Source: Cunninghamia lanceolata
Taxonomy: Eukaryota > Streptophyta > Pinopsida > Cupressales > Cupressaceae
NCBI GenBank assembly: GCA_027924645.1
Contig: BSBN01001807.1
Location: forward strand, 11,674,001-11,738,000
Direction: 5' to 3'
DNA: 64,000 nt
Shown here: in pieces, positions 36,101-42,132 of the stretch
Position numbering within the stretch: the first letter of the stretch is position 1
Layout: each line of letters begins with the position of its first letter
The notes under the pieces: generated by a model
What the model saw: the letters and a program-made list of their open reading frames with translations, nothing else
Databases searched by the model: none
What the model was told of the DNA's origin: nothing
Program-made: the position numbers and the translations under genes

Positions 36101-37921
36101 AAACCTGAGTGTCTTGTGAAACACTTACAATTTGTTAATTTATTGTAGCCTCTAAAAAGTTTTTAAGTTTGCTTGGCAAAGAACATGCCATTTGTTTGTG
36201 GGAATTAAATGCAAATCAATTTACTTGTAAATCCACATCAAAACACCAAACAGAGGTGCTTGATTAGGCACTTACAACTTGGAGGCTTAAAGACATAGTT
36301 TTCTCAAAAGACAAATGTCAAACAGCTACATGAAACACTCTGCAACATCATTGTTTCAGGGAAAACTGCCGGTGCCAATGGCTTATTGGCTCAATCATGG
36401 GGTTGATGACATGTGAAGTCATCCGCTATAGTTCCAATCTCAAGAGATCCTCACACCCCAGCAACACATATAGTTGGAGCCAGGTACTGGCTCGGAGAAA
36501 TTTTGGCTTTCAAGCCAAATGTGAGATTTACCCTATCAGGCATTTGCCCATACCTATCAGGGGCATAATTGGCAGAATAGATATCCTGTGATGGCTATTG
36601 AGACAAAAGCAATATTGAACATTAGCGAGCATCAGTGGATTCGACAGAACAAATATTCTGTTGTTGTGGCTATTAAGTTACCAAATTGACCCTTGTGTAT
36701 ATATGACCCTTAGCAAATGAGGACAGACTTGGCACAATAGATAAACCCTTGTCTTGGCTATTGAACCAACTGTGATCTGGACCCTTGCATGCACTTAAGC
36801 CTTAGCAGGCATCCACAAATTCGACCAAATAGATACACTCTGTCACGGCCTAAGCCAAATGTTTGCTCATTGTTGAGTTTGCAAAATCAGGTAATTAATA
36901 ATTCTTTAAATCAAATTCTTTGAAGAGTCTCTTAGAAACAACGAAAGGAAAAAATAAATAATGAAACTGGTTGTAATGTATCTAATTTAATTTGCATCAA
37001 GTTCCTATTTATTTACTTTCATTTCACTGTAATCCATCACCAAATGCAAAGCCACCCTTAGAAATTTTGTTGGCTAGGGATCTTTCTTACTACCAGAGAA
37101 ATTAGAACAAACAATCAGACTCTCTTTTTCTTGGGAGGGGAGGATAAATATCCCATACTTTTTGCAAACCCTAGACGTCAGGTGCACAAATCATTGACTT
37201 TCTTAAGCTTAAAGCTAAGGACTCAAGAGTATTGATCCCTGGTTGACTCTTTATGAGTGAAGCATTCTCACCAATAGACAAACTCCTACTTGATGATTGA
37301 CAACATTTTAACATCTAGTTGTTAATTCAAGATGTACAAACAATCATCCTTCATTGTGCAGGGTCTGTGCATTATGTAAAACTTGATCATTTTTTGAATT
37401 GGCCAATTGTACCAATAAACCAACGGCCTTTGGACTCTCAAGTATTTTAAACTTTAAAATCAAAAAAATCTCATCCAAGCAGGATTTTAATTATTTATTT
37501 ATTATTTAAAAAAAACCTGAAAATTGAAAATAATTTTTTTTGGAAAACAAAAACCATAAAACTGTGCAATATAGTTAGGATTCGCATTTCCAGTCACAAT
37601 ACAAGATTAGATTGCACAGGCTTTCTTCCAAACAAGTTCTTTTGTTTCCAGTTATCATGGAGTACAGAAGTCAAGGGTAATGTAATAGACCTCAGAACAA
37701 GAAGTCCATATATTTTATAGACAATTAGACATCCAATACATGAATCTATACAAGAGAGGCTCACTTGAAGCAACTTCTGGTGGAGAATATTCCAAGCAAC
37801 GAAGCCTGTGAACCCCATGAACTCCACCACAGCCATGGCGATGGAGATGTAGATGTCTTGAGAGAATGCATGCTCTCCTTGCAATCGCATTTTCGCAATC
37901 TTTATGCTCCATATTTCTCAA
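1..37921 (-). CDS. ACX3: Peroxisomal acyl-CoA oxidase, ACX3 type (11 exons, 3' end outside window)
   Basis: Acyl-CoA oxidase performs the first step of peroxisomal beta-oxidation, acyl-CoA to trans-2-enoyl-CoA, with FAD as cofactor and H2O2 as by-product. I joined 37921-37765, 35269-34927, 26689-26575, 26468-26361, 26277-26105, 26005-25906, 25614-25540, 25410-25280, 1047-912, 706-587 and 113-1. All introns are GT-AG, phases agree at each junction, and 523 codons are open. Plant ACX3 is about 675 residues, so the C-terminal part lies beyond the left edge. Visible motifs: an N-terminal R-A-x5-H-L peroxisomal targeting signal (PTS2) at residues 16-24, CFAMTELGHGSN (flavin/substrate signature), YWIGGAT, DCGHKIG, and EACGGQG with the expected catalytic glutamate. 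The residues around GHNVEDRDWI and MTMKRI resemble remembered Arabidopsis ACX3 more than ACX1 or ACX2. The second Met (37912) is an alternative start. Intron 8 is 24.2 kb because of nested transposons, yet all exons look intact. Confidence 0.93.
114..586. other. ACX3 intron 10, no feature seen
   Basis: AT-rich intron between exons 10 and 11. I see no repeat or gene in it. Intron 9 (707-911) is likewise featureless. Confidence 0.8.
587..706 (-). CDS. ACX3: ACX3 exon 10
   Basis: Acceptor ATGCAG, donor GTATGG. It encodes ECREACGGQGLKTENRVGQ and STFEGDNNVLMQQ. The glutamate before ACGG corresponds to the catalytic base of the acyl-CoA oxidase family. Confidence 0.95.
912..1047 (-). CDS. ACX3: ACX3 exon 9
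   Basis: Acceptor TGTGCAG, donor GTTGTC. It completes the Thr codon of exon 8 and encodes YAMSCAANDLKMIYWKRT and SGYKAMFTWHN. It is the first exon after the giant intron, and its frame continues exactly from exon 8. Confidence 0.94.
1048..2049. other. ACX3 intron 8, 3' part, no feature seen
   Basis: AT-rich intronic sequence. Short ORFs here show no family motifs and I see no transposon structure. Confidence 0.7.
2050..2231 (+). mobile_element. Short SINE-like insertion with 17-bp target duplication
   Basis: A perfect 17-base direct repeat, AGAGGCATTTCCAACAT, lies at 2050-2066 and 2215-2231 and brackets 148 bp. The interior holds a decayed tRNA-like layout: an A-box-like tgatcaagtgg near 2083 and a B-box-like cccaagttaaagtggg near 2138. 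Long direct repeats around a short insert point to target-primed retroposition. No poly-A or T tail is seen, so orientation and family are uncertain. Confidence 0.45.
2232..3975. other. Intron 8 sequence, nothing recognised
   Basis: About 1.7 kb of AT-rich sequence without recognisable coding, LTR or repeat structure. Confidence 0.65.
3979..4048 (+). repeat. tRNA-derived SINE or tRNA pseudogene
   Basis: The sequence has the spacing of a tRNA internal promoter: A-box-like ggttaactcaagtgg at 3982-3996 and B-box-like gttcaaatcc at 4031-4040. The order (…CTCAAGTGGTAAAA…GTTCAAATCCC) resembles the tRNA-derived head of plant Au-type SINEs. No cloverleaf acceptor stem is preserved. The SINE body may continue to about 4180, just before LINE-A starts. 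Confidence 0.5.
4728..5327 (+). pseudogene. LINE-A ORF1, 5' half
   Basis: About 200 codons are open from ATG 4728 to a Trp codon at 5325-5327, where LTR-B begins. The product is basic and Gln/Ser-rich without a recognised domain. The open frame formally continues to 5363, but those last codons are LTR-B sequence. After LTR-B and its 5-bp target duplication are removed, the frame continues directly at 20881. Nearby 4253-4666 is open but looks like 5' UTR. Confidence 0.7.
5328..8478 (-). repeat. LTR-B left LTR (3' LTR on the minus strand)
   Basis: This 3151-bp repeat matches 11702-20875 once the insertion and duplication there are removed. Differences are scattered, at a level of a few per cent by eye, so the element is older than Gypsy-C. 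On the minus strand it opens with TGTTGTGACG and holds a GGCGCA-type minisatellite. Small ORFs in it are not coding. Confidence 0.9.
7110..8190. repeat. Minisatellite of GGCGCA / TGCGCC cores in LTR-B (left copy)
   Basis: Roughly twenty diverged cores, GGCGCA or its complement TGCGCC, occur every 30-60 bases, usually as aaGGCGCAcatt… or …ttTGCGCCttag. The two orientations largely alternate, so neighbouring cores can pair. Several are decayed to GGCACA or TGCACC. The matching array is at 19505-20590. Confidence 0.7.
8479..9896 (-). other. LTR-B interior, 3' part, non-coding
   Basis: Lies between the end of the minus-strand ORFs and the 3' LTR. I see no ORF with a known motif. No clear polypurine tract adjoins the LTR at 8479. 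Confidence 0.5.
9897..11012 (-). pseudogene. LTR-B interior ORF, acidic Glu-rich protein, unknown
   Basis: An open minus-strand frame of about 370 codons. The product is strongly acidic, Glu/Leu/Gln-rich and likely helical (repeated LQEE, ELQEVQKELLEDS), with a CLSCQ segment near its N-terminus, a YEFPDDEYDEYEF-like acidic cluster at about two thirds, and a hydrophobic C-terminus. It has no retrotransposon enzyme motif. The frame opens just after a stop and overlaps the preceding ORF by a probable one-base slip near 11010, so both may derive from one longer protein. It occupies the place of gag-pol. Function unknown. Confidence 0.5.
10949..11332 (-). pseudogene. LTR-B interior ORF, N-terminal piece, unknown
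   Basis: 127 codons, including KVLPEVLFDEREFFISFKEM and IPGGWWRIHN. I recognise no family. Read with the frame that follows at about 11012, it gives one longer product after a frameshift. A further minus-strand open piece (11516-11310) overlaps its start in another frame and may be an upstream exon or decayed N-terminus. Confidence 0.45.
11575..11701 (-). repeat. Duplicated LTR/interior junction motif of LTR-B
   Basis: The bases abutting the right LTR (…ccctcctagcaccaaaaa then TGTTGATG, 11682-11709) recur as ccctcctcctagtgccaaaaa then TGTTGATG about 100 bases earlier (11582-11610). On the minus strand both read TGTTG-proximal TTTTTGG(T/C)(G/A)CTAGGAGG, in the place of a primer-binding site. 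I cannot match it to a known tRNA 3' end. Confidence 0.45.
11778..13126. repeat. Tandem duplication of about 0.67 kb inside an LTR-B LTR
   Basis: 11778-12458 and 12459-13126 are direct copies, both starting AATGCTGAATTATATGATC and ending …CATTAGTCTTGGAAG. The left LTR has a single copy (about 5405-6090). The copies differ at scattered sites, so the duplication is not recent. Confidence 0.85.
14128..14485 (+). repeat. Gypsy-C 5' LTR
   Basis: 358 bp, TGTAGTCGG…GGTAAACA. By eye it differs from the 3' LTR by about four substitutions, a 10-base duplication of tcgtagtcgg near its start, and a 3-base indel. Antisense ORFs found in both LTRs are not coding. Confidence 0.93.
14488..14499 (+). promoter_or_regulatory. 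Gypsy-C primer-binding site (tRNA-Asp type)
   Basis: TGGCGCCGTTGC begins two bases after the 5' LTR. It is complementary to the 3' end of plant tRNA-Asp (…GCAACGGCGCCA), the primer used by many Tat/Athila-type gypsy elements. The match breaks off after 12 bases. Confidence 0.8.
14654..15082 (+). CDS. Gypsy-C ORF upstream of gag
   Basis: 142 codons from ATG 14654 to TGA. The product is highly charged (Glu/Arg-rich), helical and without known domain. It lies in a different frame from gag and ends 20 bases before the gag frame opens. A separate small ORF before gag is known in some Tat/Ogre elements, and this could be an equivalent. It may be a functional accessory product or a frameshifted gag N-terminus. 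Confidence 0.5.
   Translation: MGQPIDTDEEVQDRKHVEEIIQEFQEEREGSDREENEPRSREDEVTQELVKLWLLSVGQYVRDESIRREVPEEVISENLRVNSEVDNLLNRIPRLLARNLIAFQDLREERDREVRRQQILRRYEERLKQEEERDDRRPTPYN
15102..18341 (+). pseudogene. Gypsy-C gag-protease frame with five in-frame stops
   Basis: One frame runs the whole 3.24 kb without a frameshift but has stops at 15702 (TAG), 16572 (TAG), 16857 (TAG), 17613 (TAG) and 17811 (TAA). Order: charged N-terminus, capsid-like gag domain (about 15720-16070, with AIDWYTELA and RRWF-like IEGLRPSLRKKM), CCHC knuckles at about 16246-16330 and 16519-16560, a further one after the second stop, then an aspartic protease with IDGGSGVNVL (about 17109) and YDALLDQGWL. Downstream, 17829-18341 is a Lys-rich tail of unknown role. 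There is no pol. Most stops can be explained as C-to-T changes in CAG or CAA. Confidence 0.85.
18382..18536 (+). repeat. Array of about six CGTACG-type palindromic units
   Basis: Between the last Gypsy-C codon and its polypurine tract, 20-25 base units each carry a core like TCGTACGGCGTACGGCC, two overlapping CGTACG palindromes. Some copies are decayed to CATACG, TATGCC or CATATG, as expected from methyl-CpG loss. Isolated cores follow at 18582-18590, 18628-18633 and 18650-18667. Small ORFs across it are artefacts. Confidence 0.7.
18811..18914 (+). repeat. GC-rich inverted/direct motif in Gypsy-C 3' region
   Basis: A GC-rich island in AT-rich surroundings with repeated GGGGCGCTGCCCCTGGACCC-like segments (near 18815-18839 and 18868-18890) that can fold back. 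Similar GC-rich motifs are common in the 3' untranslated regions of plant gypsy elements. Confidence 0.55.
19131..19145 (+). promoter_or_regulatory. Gypsy-C polypurine tract
   Basis: TTTTGTGGGGGGATGA directly precedes the 3' LTR start TGTAGTC at 19146. It is the expected plus-strand primer position. Confidence 0.6.
19146..19496 (+). repeat. Gypsy-C 3' LTR
   Basis: 351 bp. Nearly identical to 14128-14485, ending GCGGTAAACA, followed by the target duplication TTCAT at 19497-19501. Confidence 0.93.
19505..20590. repeat. Minisatellite of GGCGCA / TGCGCC cores in LTR-B (right copy)
   Basis: The counterpart of 7110-8190, with the same order of cores. It lies immediately to the right of the Gypsy-C insertion point. 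Confidence 0.7.
20881..21681 (+). pseudogene. LINE-A ORF1, 3' half (coiled coil and RRM-like region)
   Basis: This continues the 4728 frame. A heptad-rich segment (about 20960-21175) predicts a coiled coil. It is followed by a TGA at 21178-21180 and then an in-frame stretch to 21681. The latter has LIIKGLKDFGE, QVRRIGK, RHVKIVLRN and IFLDEDLT, the pattern of the RNA-binding RRM-like region in LINE ORF1 proteins. The ORF1 product is expected to bind element RNA as a chaperone. The single stop could be CGA to TGA. Confidence 0.65.
21796..22504 (+). pseudogene. LINE-A ORF2, endonuclease domain
   Basis: This is an apurinic/apyrimidinic-type endonuclease, which nicks the target DNA to prime reverse transcription. 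Recognisable motifs in order are SSNCRG, ITETH, VGDFNART, and a final VDYVICS…DHMPL just inside the next open frame. The main open piece is 21859-22344, ending in TAG. A second break (frameshift near 22480) leads into the frame at 22505. The catalytic-motif residues are present but the reading frame is broken. Confidence 0.75.
22505..23782 (+). pseudogene. LINE-A ORF2, end of endonuclease and reverse transcriptase N-terminal part
   Basis: A 425-codon open frame. It finishes the endonuclease (VDYVICS, DHMPLHVKL), passes a Lys-rich linker and enters the reverse transcriptase: VVIPLFKSGD, NPSNYRTI, AGFRPKYSTIDH, then CFVDFKKAFDIVPR with the first catalytic Asp. It ends in a stop where the next frame (23779) takes over, so there is a frameshift within the RT fingers/palm. 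Confidence 0.85.
23779..24390 (+). pseudogene. LINE-A ORF2, reverse transcriptase palm
   Basis: It continues the RT with IGIKQGCPLSPTLFGLYID and the catalytic YADDLILMA motif, then TKVMIFS and EYKYLG. It stops with TAG at 24388-24390. The four-base overlap with the preceding frame indicates a small indel. Confidence 0.85.
24677..25123 (+). pseudogene. LINE-A ORF2 C-terminus with Cys/His cluster
   Basis: A 148-codon open piece ending 70 bases before the 3' tail. It contains CIFC…HFIMEC, a C-x2-C…H-x4-C pattern like the C-terminal zinc-binding region of many LINE ORF2 proteins. The sequence between 24391 and 24676 belongs to the same ORF2 but is frame-broken. Confidence 0.65.
25179..25193 (+). 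repeat. LINE-A 3' tail of TTTCA repeats
   Basis: TTTCATTTCATTTCAT closes the element instead of poly-A. A short-repeat tail is typical of several LINE clades (CR1, RTE and relatives) and differs from plant L1 poly-A ends. Confidence 0.6.
25280..25410 (-). CDS. ACX3: ACX3 exon 8
   Basis: Acceptor GACAG, donor GTAAGT. It encodes IGLAIAIRYALTRRAF, then LLLDYPSHQRRLLPLLAKT. The next exon is 24.2 kb away across the transposon nest. Both the donor here and the acceptor at 1050-1048 are intact. Confidence 0.95.
25540..25614 (-). CDS. ACX3: ACX3 exon 7
   Basis: Acceptor ATTTAG, donor GTAAGA. The 75-base exon encodes RFGAFMAPLTSGRVTIAVSA, the conserved start of the alpha-helical oxidase domain. Confidence 0.94.
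25906..26005 (-). CDS. ACX3: ACX3 exon 6
   Basis: Acceptor TTGCAG, donor GTAATT. It encodes FDSLHIPWENMLNSVADVS and ends with DSDQ. Its first base completes the Trp codon begun in exon 5. Confidence 0.93.
26105..26277 (-). CDS. ACX3: ACX3 exon 5
   Basis: Acceptor GTTTAG, donor GTATAG. It encodes HATHAVVFSQL, GVHAFIAQIRD, IRIADCGHKIG and NGVDNGRIW, all hallmarks of the beta-barrel domain of plant acyl-CoA oxidases. Confidence 0.95.
26361..26468 (-). CDS. ACX3: ACX3 exon 4
   Basis: Acceptor ATACAG, donor GTAACT. It encodes VRGIETITTYDP and TPCESAQKYWIGGATN, the middle beta-domain of the enzyme. Phase 0 at both ends. Confidence 0.95.
26575..26689 (-). CDS. ACX3: ACX3 exon 3
   Basis: Acceptor GGCAG, donor GTATGT. 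It encodes FLGTKRHQKWL and CFAMTELGHGSN, the conserved FAD/substrate-binding signature of acyl-CoA oxidases. It is preceded by the 8.2 kb intron 2. Confidence 0.95.
26690..27223. other. ACX3 intron 2, left part, no feature seen
   Basis: AT-rich intron. The open stretch at 26811-27107 shows no motif. Confidence 0.6.
27224..27520. mobile_element. MITE-like element with 10-bp target duplication
   Basis: TACATAAAAG occurs perfectly at 27224-27233 and 27511-27520 and flanks 277 bp. The inner ends are imperfect inverted repeats: left TAGCTACCAGACTTG against right-end complement TAGTTACTAGACTCA. The interior has two copies of a 28-base unit (tccggcaag.ctggctga.tct, 27328-27383). A 9-10 bp duplication with degenerate terminal repeats fits a Mutator-type MITE. 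No coding capacity. Confidence 0.55.
27521..29909. other. ACX3 intron 2, middle, little recognised
   Basis: AT-rich sequence. The piece at about 29400-29680 resembles the non-coding part of an LTR preceding the gypsy remnant, but no partner LTR was found. I recognise no gene. Confidence 0.5.
29910..30280 (+). pseudogene. Ty3/gypsy RNase H remnant
   Basis: The plus-strand reading starting near 29916 gives LPFDIEIDASNYALSIVL, then HHSKTFSDMA, CEKEVYTIVQSI and a following HTQSKLENICHLKW…HKKG. These are the ordered motifs of Ty3/gypsy RNase H (D-A-S, S-K, E-K-E, H-LKW). Stops interrupt it. It is the only trace of a gypsy polymerase in the window. Flanking RT or integrase could not be traced. Confidence 0.7.
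30281..34926. other. ACX3 intron 2, right part, nothing firmly recognised
   Basis: 4.6 kb of AT-rich sequence with scattered short ORFs. A minus-strand reading around 31700-31830 looks protein-like and acidic but is short and broken. I see no LTRs or terminal repeats. Confidence 0.5.
34927..35269 (-). CDS. ACX3: ACX3 exon 2
   Basis: Acceptor TACAG at 35274-35270, donor GTAAGA at 34926. It encodes the N-terminal alpha-helical domain of acyl-CoA oxidase, with GHNVEDRDWI, PDYDKPMEHQREMTMKRI, GVFKGWLT and GIYDHS. The exon ends two bases into a Trp codon that the next exon completes. Confidence 0.93.
35270..35999. other. ACX3 intron 1, part without features
   Basis: AT-rich intron with no recognisable elements. 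The same holds for 36870-37764. Confidence 0.6.
36000..36290. repeat. Imperfect tandem repeat in ACX3 intron 1
   Basis: The phrase aaacaccaaac…gaggcactta(a/c)aatttgtt…attgtagcctct occurs near 36036-36090, 36098-36152 and partly at 36235-36280, with atttacttgtaaat before the first and last. The copies are diverged. Confidence 0.5.
36560..36860. repeat. Degenerate repeat with AATAGATA…GGCTATTGA core
   Basis: Four diverged copies of (g/c)(a/c)cA(g/c)AATAGATA…CT(g/t)T…TGGCTATTGA lie near 36572, 36645, 36737 and 36824, spaced roughly 70-95 bases. Function unknown. Confidence 0.45.
37765..37921 (-). CDS. ACX3: ACX3 exon 1 (start codon, PTS2)
   Basis: The exon encodes the start and an R-A-x5-H-L type 2 peroxisomal targeting signal, then a His/Gly-rich stretch and LEYSPPE, which matches the conserved YSPPE of ACX3 proteins. 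The donor GTGAGC follows at 37764, and the exon ends after the first base of a Lys codon. Two Met codons (37921 and 37912) could start it. The targeting signal lies downstream of both. Confidence 0.85.
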
Positions 37922-38240
37922 TTGTTAAAATGGATAAAGCTGTTGTTTTCCCACAACTGATCGTCTCTGATCGATGAAATGGGTCTTCTGAACTTCTTAA
38001 AGTACCTCTGCATTCTCAATTGTTAACAGATGTTAACAGAACTGTACAACTAAAAACAAATGAAAAAATTCACATGAGGCAACGCTCAGACGGCTTTGTT
38101 TCTTATTGTTGTCAGTTTGTCTTCGTACGGAATCTGAAAGGTGCAGACGTTCAATTTGACGCAACCTATCGCTACAAATGATAGGGGAGAGTCTACGGTA
38201 AAATAATTTATCGAAGACTAAATGAAATATGGCCTCCAAA
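37922..38240 (-). promoter_or_regulatory. Probable ACX3 5' UTR / proximal promoter
   Basis: This is the sequence just upstream of the ACX3 start. It carries noticeably more CpG (around 37966-37976 and 38085-38210) than the AT-rich flanks, which fits an unmethylated promoter or leader. A 68-codon minus-strand ORF (38239-38033) lies here, but nothing marks it as coding. I see no clear TATA box. Confidence 0.35.
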
Positions 38241-39054
38241 TTTAATTACTAGCAATGGCACCTTGGTGTGCAATGGATAGGCCAAAGAGTTTTGGAAGTT
38301 CAATTGCTACAAGTGAATGATAGTTGTCTTGTATCTCTATTGCCTGTGTCGTTTTTTGTTTTGTCAAGTGTCATAAATTAATTTGCATAATCTTAATGGT
38401 TTTCAAGACTCTTGTGTTTTGCTTAGTATCTAGTTCAAATGTGTGAGCTTTCATGTTTGGTGTCTAGTCTCTATTTGCATGCATCTCCTTTCTATATTCT
38501 TGTTCATGCACTATACTTGGGTTCACCTGCACTCCATTAGTCATCACCTATGCATATTATTTGCAGCGTGTATGTTTGTTTATCACAAGCCTTACATTGA
38601 ATAGACATTCTCTTGCAAATATAAGCATGGTCACCACCTACCTCATGTTTTTTTTGTCATCTAGCCTACCATCATGCATCCTATCCTAGGATGACACAAG
38701 ATACAAAGTAGTTCAAACTTAGTGATCGAAAATGGCATGTATTCTATGTCATGGGATCCCATTGTGTTCAATCTCACTTCGGAAAAACTTTTGTTAGTCA
38801 AAAAGAGACCCGCCACAAATTTTCATCAAGGCCCTGACATGTGCTCTTGATGTTGGCCCAACCATTATTGATTGTCTTTCACTCCTTTCATGTGGTTTTT
38901 AAATGTGCTCCCTTGTGTATTCAATCATTCCATGTGGATATTTTGTGCTCTTACCATTGGCATACAAACACTCGCTTCCATAATCTAGAGAGATAAAACC
39001 ATTCTAACACCAAAATGGTCTGCAAATAAACATCATACTGGAATACCAAATATG
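38241..39054. other. Intergenic, no feature seen
   Basis: Sequence upstream of ACX3 with no recognised gene or repeat. Confidence 0.6.
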
Positions 39055-39693
39055 TCATAAATATAATTATATTTAAAATTTTATATATAAAGTAAATATA
39101 ATTCAATAATAAATATAGATAAATATAAAACATATAATAGATTTTATGTAAATATACATTTTTTACAAATTCATGACAAATTAAAAATAATTAAAAATAA
39201 TTTGATTAGATATGTAGGTAAGCAAGATCTTGCTCTTCGTAGACAACTTTTTGTTGACATGCATACCCATGCTCAATCTCCTAAACAATTAGCTACTCTT
39301 TTACATAATACATGTACCTTGTTGGCTATTTGAAATGGTGTATCCTCTCTCTTAAGTTGTGAGATTTCTTATAGGTTAATTTAATAAATAGAACTAAAAA
39401 TATATTTTTTTTATATAAAATAAATATATAATAAAATAATAAATATAAATAAACATGTATATTCAATATAAATATAACATTATATAATATAATATGAGAT
39501 TAGAAAAAAATAGTAATTTATATTATATAAAATATGGTATATAATAAATATAGTTATATTTTTAATTTTATATATGAAGTAAATATAATTCAATAATAAA
39601 TATAGATAAATATATAATAGATTTAATTTAAATATACTTTTTTACAAATTCAACTTTGACAAATTAAAAATAATTAAGAAAATTTTGGTTAGA
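39055..39693. repeat. Pair of 155-bp AT-rich direct repeats
   Basis: 39055-39212 and 39537-39693 share aagtaaatataattcaataa, aatatagataaatat and a common end (caaattaaaaataattaa…tttggttagat). The copies differ at scattered sites and are separated by about 320 bases of AT-rich DNA. They could be short LTRs of a tiny element or a local duplication. Confidence 0.6.
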
Positions 39694-39899
39694 TGTCAAT
39701 CTTGAAAGATTATTGTGAAATAAAACAACATATCCTCGCATCACAAACATAAGTGTCTTGAGTCCTGGACCATCATGAGTTATGGGCATCTCGACCCCTT
39801 ATGAAATGTTAGCATATCCTAATAAAATTTTGATTATGTTTCTCGACAACAATGCATAAATATGACCAATTAAAAAATAAAAGTAGATAAAATGGTACA

Positions 39900-40785
39900 A
39901 AAAAACAAATTAAAAATAGATGGATTATGCTACCTCTTTCATTGGACACTCCACGTTTGCCCACATTTTGGTTGACATTGACATCTCCAAACCCCTTCAT
40001 GGGAAGGTGGTTTTGCAGGTGGCGGATAAGTCATGTTCACAATTGCTTGATTATGAGAGCCTCCCGTTCAGATGTTGACGATACTTTGCTAGGTCACCTA
40101 GCCTCCGTTTGTCCCCACTCTCGTCACAAGGATGCGGCCACCTAGTGGAAGAATGCTTCAAACATTCACTTGACCGTCAGTTCTCCTGACTCTCTGACAA
40201 ACCCCTCGCCAGCTGAAGATCCCTCTTGGTCCACTTCAGGCCTTGTGGGTGTTGTGGCGTCTGCCCTGAGTCTCTTGATTCCTCCAGCGTCTTCTGATCT
40301 ACCATTGGTTGCCCCCTCCTGTGAGGGCGTATTGGAGTTTCTTGCTCCTATTTTGTCTTCGAGTTCCCCAGCTGCTTGTACTAGGGCTTCCCACTCTTCT
40401 CGGGTGCCAACTTTGTCTGTGTCATCTAATGAAGATTCCCCTCTCTCTCTCCTTGTTCTAAGGACTTAGACCCTTTGTGTTCTTGGACTGTTGTACAGAG
40501 AAGGTAGAAAGGTCTTCCTAAGGTTGTTTCTACTTTGCACCCTCGGGTCAAAGGTGTTCATTATGCTAGGTTGGGATCTAGAGTAGTCTAATCCCTATTG
40601 TTCTGTCCTTTGTTTGCAGCAAGGTTGCCTCTTGTAGTAAGGGTTCGGGCCCTTTCAAAATCATGTTTTGTTTCCCTATTTCACTGCTGGTGAAACTCAT
40701 TTTATTCGCCTTTCTTGGCTTTTGTTCATGGGTTCAAGCCCTTCCCGGTTACTTTAATCAAAATAAATTTATTTTACATTTTTTA
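39900..40785 (+). mobile_element. Internally deleted LINE fragment (ORF1 zinc-knuckle region and 3' end)
   Basis: A plus-strand reading near 39990-40100 gives VVLQVADKSC, LLDYESLPFRC and, after a frameshift, GHLASVC, the pattern of the ORF1 nucleic-acid-binding segment of plant L1 LINEs. A Ser/Pro-rich stretch follows (to about 40470). The fragment closes with gttcaagcccttcccggttactttaatcaaaataaat, like a LINE 3' end. Endonuclease and RT are missing, so most of ORF2 has been lost. Confidence 0.5.
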
Positions 40786-42132
40786 ATTTTTAAATCTACT
40801 TAAAATTCCATTAAAATTATTATCATAAACATCAATATTATATTTTTAATTAACTAATTCTAAACTTAAACATTATTTAACTATATAACATAGTTATTGA
40901 AAATAAATAAATCACCTCTCATTTAAATTTCATTAACCAAATACCTGAACTAATACATAAACATATACATCCATGTTAATCCTAATCAACCAACCAAAGA
41001 TGAAATGATAAAATTATTTTAAAAAACTAAAAAAATCTAATGTCGAGGAAAAGTGGTGCCACATTGTTAATGTAAAAGAGAACACGTGATCGCATAAACT
41101 ATCACTTAGGAAAAAAACCCATTCTAATAAATTGTGGTACGACTTTGTAGCCTAACGAGTCATGATAGCTAGGTAAAGCCTCTAAATTGTTGGGAAAAAC
41201 TAGAACAAAACACAATGGAACAAAACACAAATGGCCTAATCCATTTCAATCATCTTACATTGTCCATAGATTTATATTTGGAGAAGTAAATTGTCTATTC
41301 AAGAGATACATGATCTACATAGATTATAAGTTATTGATATCAAAGTAAATCATAGATAAGCTTTGAAAAAAGAAAACATTATTTTGTATATGGAAAAATT
41401 TAAAGTATACATGGTTTGTAAAATTGAGTTGCTAAGAGTAATAAATAAGGGGGCGTATTTCTAGGAGATGACAATCTTGTTTTCTCTTTTTTTTTGTTTC
41501 AATCAACTATTTGCATGTGTCTGGGCTTTGTTGCATGCGTGCATATCTTTTGAATGTGAAGTTGGGGTATATGCAAAGACTTGCAAGGTTGCTTGCTCTT
41601 GATATAGTTGTGAATGTCAACCCCTGAAAATCAATGTTGTTGATGTCGATTATTTCCCTTTCACGTGTTAAACCTTATGATTTGTGTATTGTTAAGGCCC
41701 ATGCCATGTTTTCTACTTGGAACTAAAGTAGTTTGAATCCACAAATTTTGGTTCAACATCATACATTTGTGATGGATTTAATAGCAATCCTTTTCTAAAT
41801 CTAGAAGTGCTTTCTATTATGAAATTTGTTTTTCTACACATCCTCTAGGCTTTCATCCAATTCTTGCAAAGGAAACCATGGCTAGCATGACTAATCAAAC
41901 TAATAACCCTAGGATTGTAATTGGCAACATCCAAGCTTACAATTAGTCACATGTTGACTAGAGGAATGCTTCCCCTCTAGCCCATCCCTTGTGCTATTGT
42001 TGTTGCTTACCAAATTATTATAGGGGCTTCTACCTATTATCAAATCAAAACCTCTAATTGAATTAAGCATTTCATCAAGCCTTTCTTTTGTCAAATTTTG
42101 CACATCTTCCACCTCAATTGGATAAGCTTGTT
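40786..42132. other. Intergenic AT-rich DNA, no feature seen
   Basis: No recognisable gene, repeat or element end. Confidence 0.6.

Noticed and set aside
38033..38239. 68-codon minus ORF upstream of ACX3 as an extra first exon
   Set aside because: No similarity to ACX N-termini and no need for it: exon 1 already has a start and PTS2.
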